From Dysgonomonas sp. BGC7 (GTDB lineage Bacteria; Bacteroidota; Bacteroidia; Bacteroidales; Dysgonomonadaceae): 64,000 bases of DNA. A program made the translations under genes and the position numbers. The notes under the pieces are model-generated. The model made no database searches, had not been told where the DNA came from, and was given only the letters and a program-made list of their open reading frames with translations. Below, piece after piece: positions 57,801 to 64,000 of this stretch. Each line of letters opens with the position of its first letter. The stretch's first letter is position 1. The stretch spans positions 62,001-126,000 of the forward strand of contig NZ_CVRP01000020.1 in the NCBI RefSeq assembly GCF_001261735.1, written 5' to 3'.

Positions 57801-58194
57801 TCCCGTCTATTTTTATGTCTTCACTTTTCAGGCGGTCTGTGGCTCCTGTAAATAGTCGCTTATCCATAGATGTCATTCCAGTTACAACAACTTCCGTTAA
57901 TTCTGTTGCTGAGGACTTCATCTGAATTCTCATATCCGGCCCTACTTTCACCTCTATAGTCTCGTAGCCGACATAGGTGAATGTCAATGCTGTTACACTT
58001 CTGGCAATTGTCAGTGTAAACTTTCCGTCAATGTCTGTCATTGTTGCTGTAGTAGTTCCCTTTACAGATACTGTTGCACCGATAATAGGTTCACCAGACT
58101 CGTCTGTAACAAGCCCTCTAACTACTTGAGATTGAGCAAAGGATATACCTATACCCAAGAACAAAAACAGGGCTATTATTCCCAATTTTTTCAT
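54877..58194 (-). CDS. SusC/RagA family TonB-linked outer-membrane transporter
   Basis: A 1,105-residue protein: signal peptide (KKLGIIALFLFLGIGISFA), a carboxypeptidase-regulatory-like domain (residues about 25-105, VVRGLVTDESGEPIIGATVS), the plug with the SusC signature EIQILKDGSATSVYGARAMG, and a 22-strand barrel ending in RQFTLSVRLGF. It imports oligomers with TonB energy. I prefer ATG 58194 (MKKLG) to 58203 (MALMKKLG). It is first of a five-gene operon, and its leader carries a 22-bp stem and a (CT)27 tract. The divergent DUF6377 gene probably regulates it. Confidence 0.93.
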   Translation of the reverse strand: MKKLGIIALFLFLGIGISFAQSQVVRGLVTDESGEPIIGATVSVKGTTTATMTDIDGKFTLTIARSVTALTFTYVGYETIEVKVGPDMRIQMKSSATELTEVVVTGMTSMDKRLFTGATDRLKSEDIKIDGMPEITRALEGRSAGVSIQNVSGTFGAAPKIRVRGATSIYGDSKPLWVVDGIIMEDAINVSADDLASGNANTLISSAIAGINAEDIAEIQILKDGSATSVYGARAMGGVIVITTKKGSPGQHTINYTGEFTMRVKPMYRDFNIMDSQQQMGIYKEMESKGWLRFAQSFRSADSGVYGKMYQLMNTYNPQTGTFYLDHSDEAANAYLRQAEMRNTNWFDELFQTTVMQNHSVSISSGSEKSSIYASLGALLDPGWYKQSNVKRYTANVNATHKILHNLSFKLGAMASYRNQKAPGTLSSDVNAVTGQVKRDFDINPYSYALNTSRALDPNEYYQSNYAPFNILDELEKNKMEYDVTTLKFQGEVTYNPLSNLTLRALGAFKYDVTTRDHYILDDSNQAMSYRAMSDPTIQKANPLLYNNPDFPYELPVTILPDGGIWYRNDYKMSGYDLRVSADWNQTFNDVHIVNAFASMELNSANRNEAFFTGWGMQFGMGEIPFYVYEFFKQGIEQGNSYYSLGNTRTRNAAYVGQATYSYLGKYVLSGTLRYEGSNRLGRSRSARWLPTWNVGLGWNIYEEEFFKKWQPTISHLQIKGSYSMTGDLPPGSMASSEKELGAYKPFRPFTDIQETGLRIVNLANTELTYEKKHEISLNLQAGFFKNRINLDLGWYDRKNYDLIGYVNTWGVGGQILKKANDAEMHSWGIEATINTKNIQTKDFSWSTDFIFGYTKTKITKLLTSGTRVFDLVRGVSPFEGYPQRGVFSVPFVRLNEIGLPVFLDENGNETTTGINLQMSDPDKLGYLKYEGPVDPTTTGGFQNTFRYKNFSLGVFLTYSFGNVIRLDPVFSARYTDLTSTPKEFKNRWIMPGDENYTTIPVILNTRQYSKYSNMTNAYSSYNYSTERIAKGDFIRLKDISLSYDLPKEWLGPHVKNASVRFLATNLFLLYADKKLNGQDPEFVQSGGVAAPVPRQFTLSVRLGF

Positions 58195-58267
58195 AAGCGC
58201 CATTAAGTTTAAGATTAAAAACTAAGTTTAATATAATGTGTAAGAATTGATTTGCTTTTCAAGTATA

Positions 58268-58317
58268 AAAACAAAAGGGTAATCGTTTATGAAAATAAAC
58301 GATTACCCTTTTGTTTT
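58268..58317. promoter_or_regulatory. 22-bp perfect stem in the susC leader (possible attenuator)
   Basis: Arms at 58268-58289 and 58296-58317 are perfectly complementary over 22 bp with a TGAAAA loop. On the minus strand a T5 tract follows, so it has terminator form pointing at susC, 74 nt before the start codon. No gene ends here, which suggests an attenuator, a small-RNA end or an operator. Confidence 0.65.
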
Positions 58318-58348
58318 GTATTTTTGATAAAAAGAGGAAGAGGTTGAT

Positions 58349-58407
<59 letters not shown>

Positions 58408-58660
58408 ATAAAAGCAAGATAACATCCAAATTTTCAGGAAGAAAACTTGAGTGAAATATTGTATTTTTGTTAGAGTTATTTTGCACTTTCACACTCTTTA
58501 AAGTATAATTAAAAAATCTAATAAATCCCTTTATGAATTTTATACTAGTGTATAAAGGTCTGAGTTTATAAGTGGGTATTTAGAGATGACTTCCAGTTTT
58601 ATGCTTATACAAATTTAATTATATTTTCACAGAACTTAACATCGGTTTTATGAAAAGTAG

Positions 58661-58694
58661 ATTGTTTTATTTTATAATTTTGTTTATATATTTG
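58661..58694 (+). promoter_or_regulatory. Possible promoter for the DUF6377 regulator
   Basis: ATTG (58661-58664), 22 nt, then TATATTTG (58687-58694). The -7 box is exact, the -33 box is one base off and the spacing one base long. The leader would be about 185 nt. A minus-strand -7-like box (CAAATTTA at 58610-58617) could serve susC but lacks a -33 partner. Confidence 0.4.
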
Positions 58695-58884
58695 ATTATT
58701 AGTGCGTTTTGTTTTATGTGAAAATATATTAAAGTAGATCTTATTTGATATTTTATATAAAAAAATATTAATTTTATATCATGATGTCTTTTTTAAGGAA
58801 AAAGATATTGAAAATTTATAGAGCTTATATAGAATATTTCTTGTCTCGATATTTACTAGAATAACCTTAAAAAACTTAACATAT

Positions 58885-60489
58885 ATGAAGCTTTTATTGA
58901 AAGTGTTGTTAATATTTATGTCTGTTAACATATATTCGAATAATACTGATAGTCTTCTAAGGGTTTTAGATCAGGAGATTGGTCAGCGACATGTGTATAT
59001 GTGTATTAAAAATGAAAAAATAGATCATCTGAGAAAACAATTTAGAATAGATACTCTATTAGCAAATCGCTACAAAATATACAATGATATTTTTGAAGAA
59101 TACTGTACATATAAATATGATTCAGCAATACATTACCTCTTGAAAAGTCAAGAAGTAGCAGCTAAACTAAAAAATGTAGAGTTTGAGAATGAGGTGAAAA
59201 TTAATTTCTCGAAATTATTGTCGACAGCAGGATTGATCAATGAAGCTTTAAATAATATGCAGTTGATAAAACGGAACGAGTTAGATAGTTCCTTGTTATT
59301 GCTATATAATGAAGCAATGGAAAATATCTACTATATAGCACAAAGTTATTCTAATGATAATATATATGCTCCACAATATAGAAAAGAGGAAAGAGCATAT
59401 ATAGATTCTATCTGCAATATGTTGCCGAAAGGCTCTATTATCCATTCTTATTATGAAGGATATCGGCTTTTTAAAGAAGGAGACCTTGAGCGTGCAAAAA
59501 TGAGTTTGTTAGAACTGTATCGTAGTCTAGAACCAGATACACGAATCTATGCAATCGTTAATAGTAATTTGGCTACTATAAGTAGATTGGAGAAGAACTT
59601 CGAAGATTACGAAAAATATCTCATATTAGCTGCAATTTCAGATCAAAGATGTGCTTTGAAAGAGAACACTGCAATGCAGCGACTTGCTGTATTTTTATTT
59701 AAGCATAAGCCGGAGGAGTTGGTTCGGGCATATCAATATATTAATTATGCTATGGAGGATGCTCTTTTTTATAATAATAGGCTACGTATGATTCAAATAG
59801 GGCAGGATATGCCGGTTATTATTAAAGCATATCAAAAAAAGAATGAGGATAGCAGTCAGAATTTGCAAAAAGCTTTAATTGCAATTAGTATTCTTCTAGC
59901 CATAGTAATTATTCTATTGATCTATGCCTATAAGCAATTTCAGATAGTAAAAAAAGATAAAAAGGAATTATCGGATTTGAATGAAGAACTTAATAGGTTG
60001 AATAATGCTTTATTGAATGCTAATAGAATAAGAGGAGAAGCTATAATTCTTTTTGTAGACCTAAGTTCATCATACATAAATAAAATGGATCTATTTAGAG
60101 AAACAGTAAAAAGGAAAATACTAGCAAAACAAATTGATGAGCTATATGAAATCAGCAATGTTTCTGAACCAGGGCAGTCTATGCAAGTGTCTTTTATTCA
60201 AATATTTGATAATGCTTTCTTGAGATTGTATCCTTCTTTTGTTGATGAATTTAATGAGCTTCTTGTTGATGAAGGTAAAATTAAGTTGAAAGAGGGTGAG
60301 CTTTTAAATACAGAATTGCGCATTTTTGCTCTTATCAAATTAGGTATAAGGGATAGTTCTAAGATATCTTCTTTTTTGCGTTACTCGCCACAAACTATTT
60401 ACAACTACAGAAATAAAGTCAAAAACTTTTCAATCGTAGATAGAAATAGTTTCGAAAGTTGTGTGCAGGAAATTGGAGAAATCAATTAA
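58885..60489 (+). CDS. DUF6377 transmembrane regulator beside SusCD
   Basis: A 534-residue protein: signal peptide (to about residue 19), a helical TPR-like periplasmic domain (residues 20-325), one membrane helix (about 330-347, ISILLAIVIILLIYAY), a coiled coil, and a cytosolic C-terminal part. The last segment, LGIRDSSKISSFLRYSPQTI then YNYRNKVKNF, has a LuxR-like HTH character. This architecture is the DUF6377 family, found next to SusCD loci as a one-piece sensor-regulator. It is transcribed divergently from susC, which is the usual arrangement for the controlled locus. Confidence 0.8.
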   Translation: MKLLLKVLLIFMSVNIYSNNTDSLLRVLDQEIGQRHVYMCIKNEKIDHLRKQFRIDTLLANRYKIYNDIFEEYCTYKYDSAIHYLLKSQEVAAKLKNVEFENEVKINFSKLLSTAGLINEALNNMQLIKRNELDSSLLLLYNEAMENIYYIAQSYSNDNIYAPQYRKEERAYIDSICNMLPKGSIIHSYYEGYRLFKEGDLERAKMSLLELYRSLEPDTRIYAIVNSNLATISRLEKNFEDYEKYLILAAISDQRCALKENTAMQRLAVFLFKHKPEELVRAYQYINYAMEDALFYNNRLRMIQIGQDMPVIIKAYQKKNEDSSQNLQKALIAISILLAIVIILLIYAYKQFQIVKKDKKELSDLNEELNRLNNALLNANRIRGEAIILFVDLSSSYINKMDLFRETVKRKILAKQIDELYEISNVSEPGQSMQVSFIQIFDNAFLRLYPSFVDEFNELLVDEGKIKLKEGELLNTELRIFALIKLGIRDSSKISSFLRYSPQTIYNYRNKVKNFSIVDRNSFESCVQEIGEIN

Positions 60490-60976
60490 TCTTGTGCGAA
60501 GCTTTGTAGTTACTTTTTGCGGTAAATATCAGTAGTTGTAATTGTCTGCTGATTTACATAATTGAAATGTCTGAAAAAATACTTTACAATAAATTATAGT
60601 CTGTTGGAAGTTTAGTTCTCATGCGATCTTGTTTATTATGTCTTGATTGTGAGTGTTTTAGTGGCTAACTGTTGTCTGAAAGTAGTTTTTTTATGTCTTT
60701 CGGAGGAAAAGTGAAAACATAAAAAAATCCCACAATATGTTAATATTGTAGGATTTATCCAAGCTTTGTCGCTTTTTGTCTTTTCTTAAAGCGGAAGCGG
60801 GGGCTTCTGAACCACACCTATCAACCATATATTATTCAACATGTTACTCGATCAGATCGCTTTGAGGTGAACACTTTAGAGGAAGCTAATTGACAACTGT
60901 TGACTGTCCTTTGTCCGCTATTAAGAAGTGTTATTTTCCCATTGACAAATATAGTATTTTTTCATAAAAGTCATAT
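60490..60976. other. Intergenic region between DUF6377 and rteC-like genes
   Basis: No convincing gene. The left part is AT-rich; around 60790-60830 there is a short GC-rich stretch (AAGCGGAAGCGGGGGCTTCT) that differs from its surroundings. On the minus strand an 18-codon frame (60842-60786, MLNNIWLIGVVQKPPLPL) is open but has no further support. A terminator hairpin lies at 60719-60756. Confidence 0.5.
60719..60756 (-). terminator. Probable terminator of the rteC-like transcript
   Basis: AAATCC-c-ACAATAT pairs with ATATTGT-a-GGATTT (60725-60756, one mismatch, 4-nt loop). On the minus strand it is followed by seven Ts, so it would end transcripts coming from 60977 leftwards. Confidence 0.6.
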
Positions 60977-61825
60977 TCATTTATTATCTAATCCACTCAT
61001 TCTTTCTTCGAGAAATTTAATCATTTTATCTAAAAACAGAGTACGACTACCTTTGCGTTCACGGATTTCAAGGAAAGTATGGTAGAAGTCACCCAGATTA
61101 ATATTAAAAACGGTTTCGATATATTCTGCCAATTCTTTTATATTCGTATTGCCATTATTGAAACATCCTGCACTATCCCAGGCATAAATCTGTTCAACAA
61201 GTTCTGCTTTTTTCGCAGTCCAGCTAAGCCTTGTTTTAGGTAAACTTGATACCTCTTGGATATTTGATTCTATATTTCCTATATGTAAAAGTTTATTGTT
61301 GATATATACCGTTAATCTCTCATTGGCTATCATTTTTGCAACCTTAAAATCGAAGCTCGTTGAAAATCTACTATCTCTTTCGAAATAAAAACAATCGAGA
61401 ATTAACTGAATATCTGGCTTGCCTCTCAAAAAGTAATATTTATCAAGGTGGGTGCTTCCAGAGCGATAATATTGATAAAAATCAGCATTGTTGTCGAAGA
61501 AATACTTTATACGACCTAACATACCTTCCAAATAATTTTTCCGATCGATATAACTTCCTGTTGGCATTCTCATCTCCAAATTATATACCTTGCGATGATA
61601 AATAAGAATACTAAAAAGTTGAGGTTTCGTCTCTTTAAAAAAGGTGATTTCATCAAGCGTACTTTTAAATGTATAATTTGAAACAAATTCTTTTAATTCA
61701 TCAAATGTAGACTCCAATAATGAAATAATACTAATAGATTTCTGAAAGATATTACATTCCTCAGAATCAATAAGCTGAATTTCTTTATTGATATTTTCTT
61801 TTATATTGCGAATAAATTGCTCCAT
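60977..61825 (-). CDS. RteC domain-containing regulator
   Basis: A 282-residue protein with the RteC pattern: TFDELKEFVSNYTFKSTLDE, EITFFKETKPQLFSILIYHR, YYRSGSTHLDKYYFLRG (a conserved middle segment), and the C-terminal ELAEYIETVFNINLGDFYHT. In CTnDOT-type conjugative transposons RteC activates excision genes. Stand-alone copies also occur in chromosomes and small mobile elements. No rteA/rteB, integrase or excision gene is visible in this window, so it may be a remnant or an edge of an element continuing to the right. Confidence 0.78.
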   Translation of the reverse strand: MEQFIRNIKENINKEIQLIDSEECNIFQKSISIISLLESTFDELKEFVSNYTFKSTLDEITFFKETKPQLFSILIYHRKVYNLEMRMPTGSYIDRKNYLEGMLGRIKYFFDNNADFYQYYRSGSTHLDKYYFLRGKPDIQLILDCFYFERDSRFSTSFDFKVAKMIANERLTVYINNKLLHIGNIESNIQEVSSLPKTRLSWTAKKAELVEQIYAWDSAGCFNNGNTNIKELAEYIETVFNINLGDFYHTFLEIRERKGSRTLFLDKMIKFLEERMSGLDNK

Positions 61826-61934
61826 TGTATTCTGTTTTTTATGTATTAGATTCCTATTTTAGACTAGTCGAAGAAAGAATAAGTCATAATAATCGCTCAA
61901 GCCTATAATTAGTTCATATAGGACATGTCTCCAA

Positions 61935-62786
61935 CTACAGAGATAAGGCTATAGCCAGACCTCCTTGTTTTCCATTATAAAAAGGGCTAAAAGAGATTTG
62001 TTTGCTAAATGTACCTTTATTCATAAACTTCCTCTGCAAATAGGGATAAAGCCAATAAGCAGCCTTTGTGCTTAGAATACCGAGGCCAGCTCCTACTATA
62101 ACATCTGCAAACCAGTGTTTATCATTATATAGACGAAATATCCCTGTTCCGGTTGCAATCGTATAGCCTGTTATTCCATACCATATTGAAACATCTTTAT
62201 ATTCCTGCCAAAGAAATTCTGCACCCATAAAAGCTACCGCTGTATGACCTGAGGGAAAAGAGTTTTTCGCTGATTTATCTGGTCTCTCTATCTTTGTTGA
62301 ATACTTTATTGTATTTACTGATGCTGCCATAAAAAGAGTAGATATTCCTAGAATAAAGGTTCTGTCTTTAAAATTATTTTTACCTTTTATCCCCATTAAA
62401 TTCAGTGCGTATACACTTCCTGCCGGAACATATTGCGAAATGTCATCTATGGTAAACTTCGAATCAATATGTTCTGTTACTTCATGCTTTACCTGCCTGT
62501 TAAGCAAATAATTATGCTCTATAGCTGTTTCAAATACACCATAAGCAATTAAAGCCGAAGGAATAATTAATTGCTTATATGAAAACTTAAGCTGTTTTAC
62601 AGGTTTTATCTTGTCAGAAATGACTGTATCTACAGAAATGAAATTAGTAGAAGGTATATCACTGCCCTGAATCGAAAAATCGATGATTGGGTAGTTGCTT
62701 TGTAGTGTATCATTATCTACTGTATCCGCTTTTACCGATTGGAATAAGAGCAAGAAGAAGACAATACAAACCAATATGTTATTCAT
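61935..62786 (-). CDS. PAP2 family membrane phosphatase
   Basis: A 283-residue protein with a signal peptide and several hydrophobic helices. The three phosphatase motifs are visible: KYSTKIERP (KxxxxxxRP), FPSGHTAVA (PSGH) and RLYNDKHWFADVI (R-x5-H-x3-D). It dephosphorylates a lipid pyrophosphate or phosphatidate outside the inner membrane. I chose ATG 62786, which directly precedes the signal peptide; the longer frame from 62843 lies within a terminator hairpin. The mature N-terminal region (residues 25-70) before the first helix is unusually long. Confidence 0.82.
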   Translation of the reverse strand: MNNILVCIVFFLLLFQSVKADTVDNDTLQSNYPIIDFSIQGSDIPSTNFISVDTVISDKIKPVKQLKFSYKQLIIPSALIAYGVFETAIEHNYLLNRQVKHEVTEHIDSKFTIDDISQYVPAGSVYALNLMGIKGKNNFKDRTFILGISTLFMAASVNTIKYSTKIERPDKSAKNSFPSGHTAVAFMGAEFLWQEYKDVSIWYGITGYTIATGTGIFRLYNDKHWFADVIVGAGLGILSTKAAYWLYPYLQRKFMNKGTFSKQISFSPFYNGKQGGLAIALSL

Positions 62787-62807
62787 TGTTTTTTTATAAT
62801 AATAAGA

Positions 62808-62848
62808 TTCGTTTGGCTGAGCTAAAGAGTTGTGTTCAGCCAAACGAA
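62808..62848. terminator. Hairpin between the 82-residue gene and the PAP2 gene
   Basis: Thirteen-nt perfect arms (62808-62820, 62836-62848) with a 15-nt loop. On the minus strand it follows the stop of the gene at 62860 by a few bases and precedes an AT-rich tract. Confidence 0.65.
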
Positions 62849-62859
62849 ATTTTGAAAAA

Positions 62860-63108
62860 TTACTTTCTGAAAATATAATTAGCTATAATCCATGTGTTAA
62901 ACCCAAACACTACCATATATGGAATCGGATTAAAATGATTTGGACAATGTTCACTCTTACATCTGAAGAATATAAGCCATACAATTATTCCCATCAAAGC
63001 ACCTATAGATATACTTATCAGAGAAAGATATCTTTTTATAATGGGATTCAGTTTTGATGGAGTTTCTTTTCTTGCTGCTAATCTTCTTATACGTCTCTTT
63101 TTACTCAT
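62860..63108 (-). CDS. Small membrane protein, DUF6132-like
   Basis: An 82-residue protein with a basic N terminus (SKKRRIRRLAARKE) and two membrane helices. Between them is FFRCKSEHCPNHFNPIPY; the CKSxxCP...NP arrangement matches DUF6132 proteins, whose function is unknown. It lies 28 nt downstream of the P-type ATPase gene on the same strand and may be co-transcribed with it. The two cysteines might bind metal or form a disulfide. Confidence 0.5.
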   Translation of the reverse strand: MSKKRRIRRLAARKETPSKLNPIIKRYLSLISISIGALMGIIVWLIFFRCKSEHCPNHFNPIPYMVVFGFNTWIIANYIFRK

Positions 63109-63136
63109 GACGATAATAGTGTTAGTTACAAGACTT

Positions 63137-64000
63137 TCAGAACCTCATTTTTAATATTCTAACAGCATTTAGTATTGCTAGCAGAGAGACTCCAACATCA
63201 GCAAAGACCGCTTCCCACATGGTTGCCAAACCAAAACTACCTAAAATAAGTACGATCAGTTTAACCGAAAATGCCAATATTATATTCTGTACAACCACTT
63301 GTCTTGTGACTTTAGCTATTTTAATCGAAGTTGCTATTTTGGATGGTTGATCTGTCTGAATAATTACATCGGCCACTTCGATAGCAGCATCACTCCCCAT
63401 TCCGCCCATTGCTATTCCAACATCACTTAATGCCAGTGAAGGAGCATCATTTATACCATCTCCGACAAAAGCAATCACATTATTCCTATCAGTTTTCAAT
63501 TCTTCTATATGACGAACCTTATCTTCAGGTAAGAGGTCTCCATAAGCATTGTCAATACCAAGGCTGGATGCAACATTATTCGTTATGGAAGATTTATCCC
63601 CACTCAACATTACAACTTGTTTGATTCCGGATAAATGCATATCTGAAATAGCAGTCTGTGCATCATCTTTTACCTCATCCGCTATTGTTATATAGCCCAC
63701 ATATTCTCCGTTAATAGCTGCAATCACGATAATCTCAACTATAAATTCAATTGTTCTGTCATAGGAGATATTAAATTTCTGCATCAACTTAGCATTGCCC
63801 ACCAATACTTCTTCTCCATTTACGATCCCTTTAAGTCCATGCCCTGATATTTCTTCCACATCTGTAGCTGTATAATTATCTGAAATCTTTGCAAATTGAA
63901 CAACTGCTCTAGCAATGGGATGATTTGAGAATTTCTCCATGGCAGCAACAATAGCGACAAATTCCTCTTGCTTATCTTCATCGACCGACGCAACTTTCTG
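63137..64000 (-). CDS. Heavy-metal P1B-type ATPase (Zn/Cd type), N-terminal part outside window
   Basis: The frame is open to the window edge; 287 C-terminal residues are seen. They include the N-domain His-Pro motif (EKFSNHPIARAV), GHGLKG, MLSGDK, the hinge VGDGINDAPSLALSDVG, and the final membrane helices with VKLIVLILGSFG and MWEAVFADVGVSLLAILNAV. The last helix with Asp in FADVGV is of the ZntA/CadA type, which exports Zn2+, Cd2+ or Pb2+. The phosphorylation site DKTGT and the CPC motif lie beyond the edge. An internal ATG at 63940 is not the real start. Confidence 0.88.
   Translation of the reverse strand, partial: QKVASVDEDKQEEFVAIVAAMEKFSNHPIARAVVQFAKISDNYTATDVEEISGHGLKGIVNGEEVLVGNAKLMQKFNISYDRTIEFIVEIIVIAAINGEYVGYITIADEVKDDAQTAISDMHLSGIKQVVMLSGDKSSITNNVASSLGIDNAYGDLLPEDKVRHIEELKTDRNNVIAFVGDGINDAPSLALSDVGIAMGGMGSDAAIEVADVIIQTDQPSKIATSIKIAKVTRQVVVQNIILAFSVKLIVLILGSFGLATMWEAVFADVGVSLLAILNAVRILKMRF

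Noticed and set aside
58204-58267. A susC promoter downstream of the 22-bp stem (TATACTTG on the minus strand, 58267-58260)
   Set aside because: One mismatch in the -7 box and no TTTG at the right distance; kept only as a weak alternative.
60786-60842. 18-codon minus-strand frame (MLNNIWLIGVVQKPPLPL) near the GC-rich patch
   Set aside because: It is too short to judge, without a clear ribosome binding site or neighbour that would make it a leader peptide.

Overview
The window looks like a chromosomal segment of an AT-rich Bacteroidota (Bacteroidales) genome; I would guess a Dysgonomonas-like genus, but that is inference. The evidence is a SusC/SusD pair with DUF4302, BACON and Mx1-metallopeptidase lipoproteins, an RteC-type regulator, a DUF6377 regulator, a macroglobulin lipoprotein, and promoters of the Bacteroidota form (TTTG, 19-21 nt, TAnnTTTG). 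Shine-Dalgarno sequences are mostly weak. I recognised no rRNA, tRNA, CRISPR array or insertion sequence.

Region by region. 1-10.9 kb: the N-terminal part of a large alpha-2-macroglobulin lipoprotein; a ZIP transporter; a forward run of glutamine amidotransferase, MFS exporter and Nramp transporter; then small stress, envelope and regulatory genes. 11-16 kb: a four-gene efflux operon (TolC, HlyD, two ABC-2 permeases) with no ATPase gene. 16-26.9 kb: dGTPase, then an eight-gene MoxR operon (SpoIIM-like, two paralogous membrane proteins, DUF4129, DUF4350, MoxR, DUF58, an unknown protein) with a divergent RDD gene. 26.9-31.7 kb: a glycogen operon (debranching enzyme, glycosyltransferase, GH57). 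32-39.9 kb: lgt with a flavodiiron protein, a phosphoethanolamine-transferase-like sulfatase, corA, a TPR protein and a DHA2 efflux pump. 40.5-43.4 kb: a TPR histidine kinase and a LuxR-type response regulator, encoded tail to tail with overlapping 3' ends. 43.7-49.6 kb: an eight-gene operon around a Cdc48-like AAA+ ATPase. 49.9-60.5 kb: a SusCD-type uptake locus with a divergent DUF6377 regulator. 60.9-64 kb: RteC protein, PAP2 phosphatase, a small membrane protein and a truncated metal P-type ATPase.

The strongest candidate for an undescribed system is the operon at 43670-49633. Its ATPase has an N-terminal region resembling the Cdc48 N domain, a complete D1 and a D2 that has lost its Walker B acids. 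It is flanked by three paralogous Cys/His-rich zinc-ribbon proteins, two unrecognised soluble proteins, and two membrane proteins that share a short N-terminal signature, one of them with an SH3-like domain. This layout suggests a membrane-linked unfoldase or remodelling machine with zinc-ribbon adaptors. A 28-bp perfect palindrome lies between it and the divergent response regulator.

Other regulatory oddities are a 31-nt element repeated (30/31) upstream of two unrelated genes, a (CT)27 tract, and a 22-bp perfect stem with terminator character in the leader of the susC gene.
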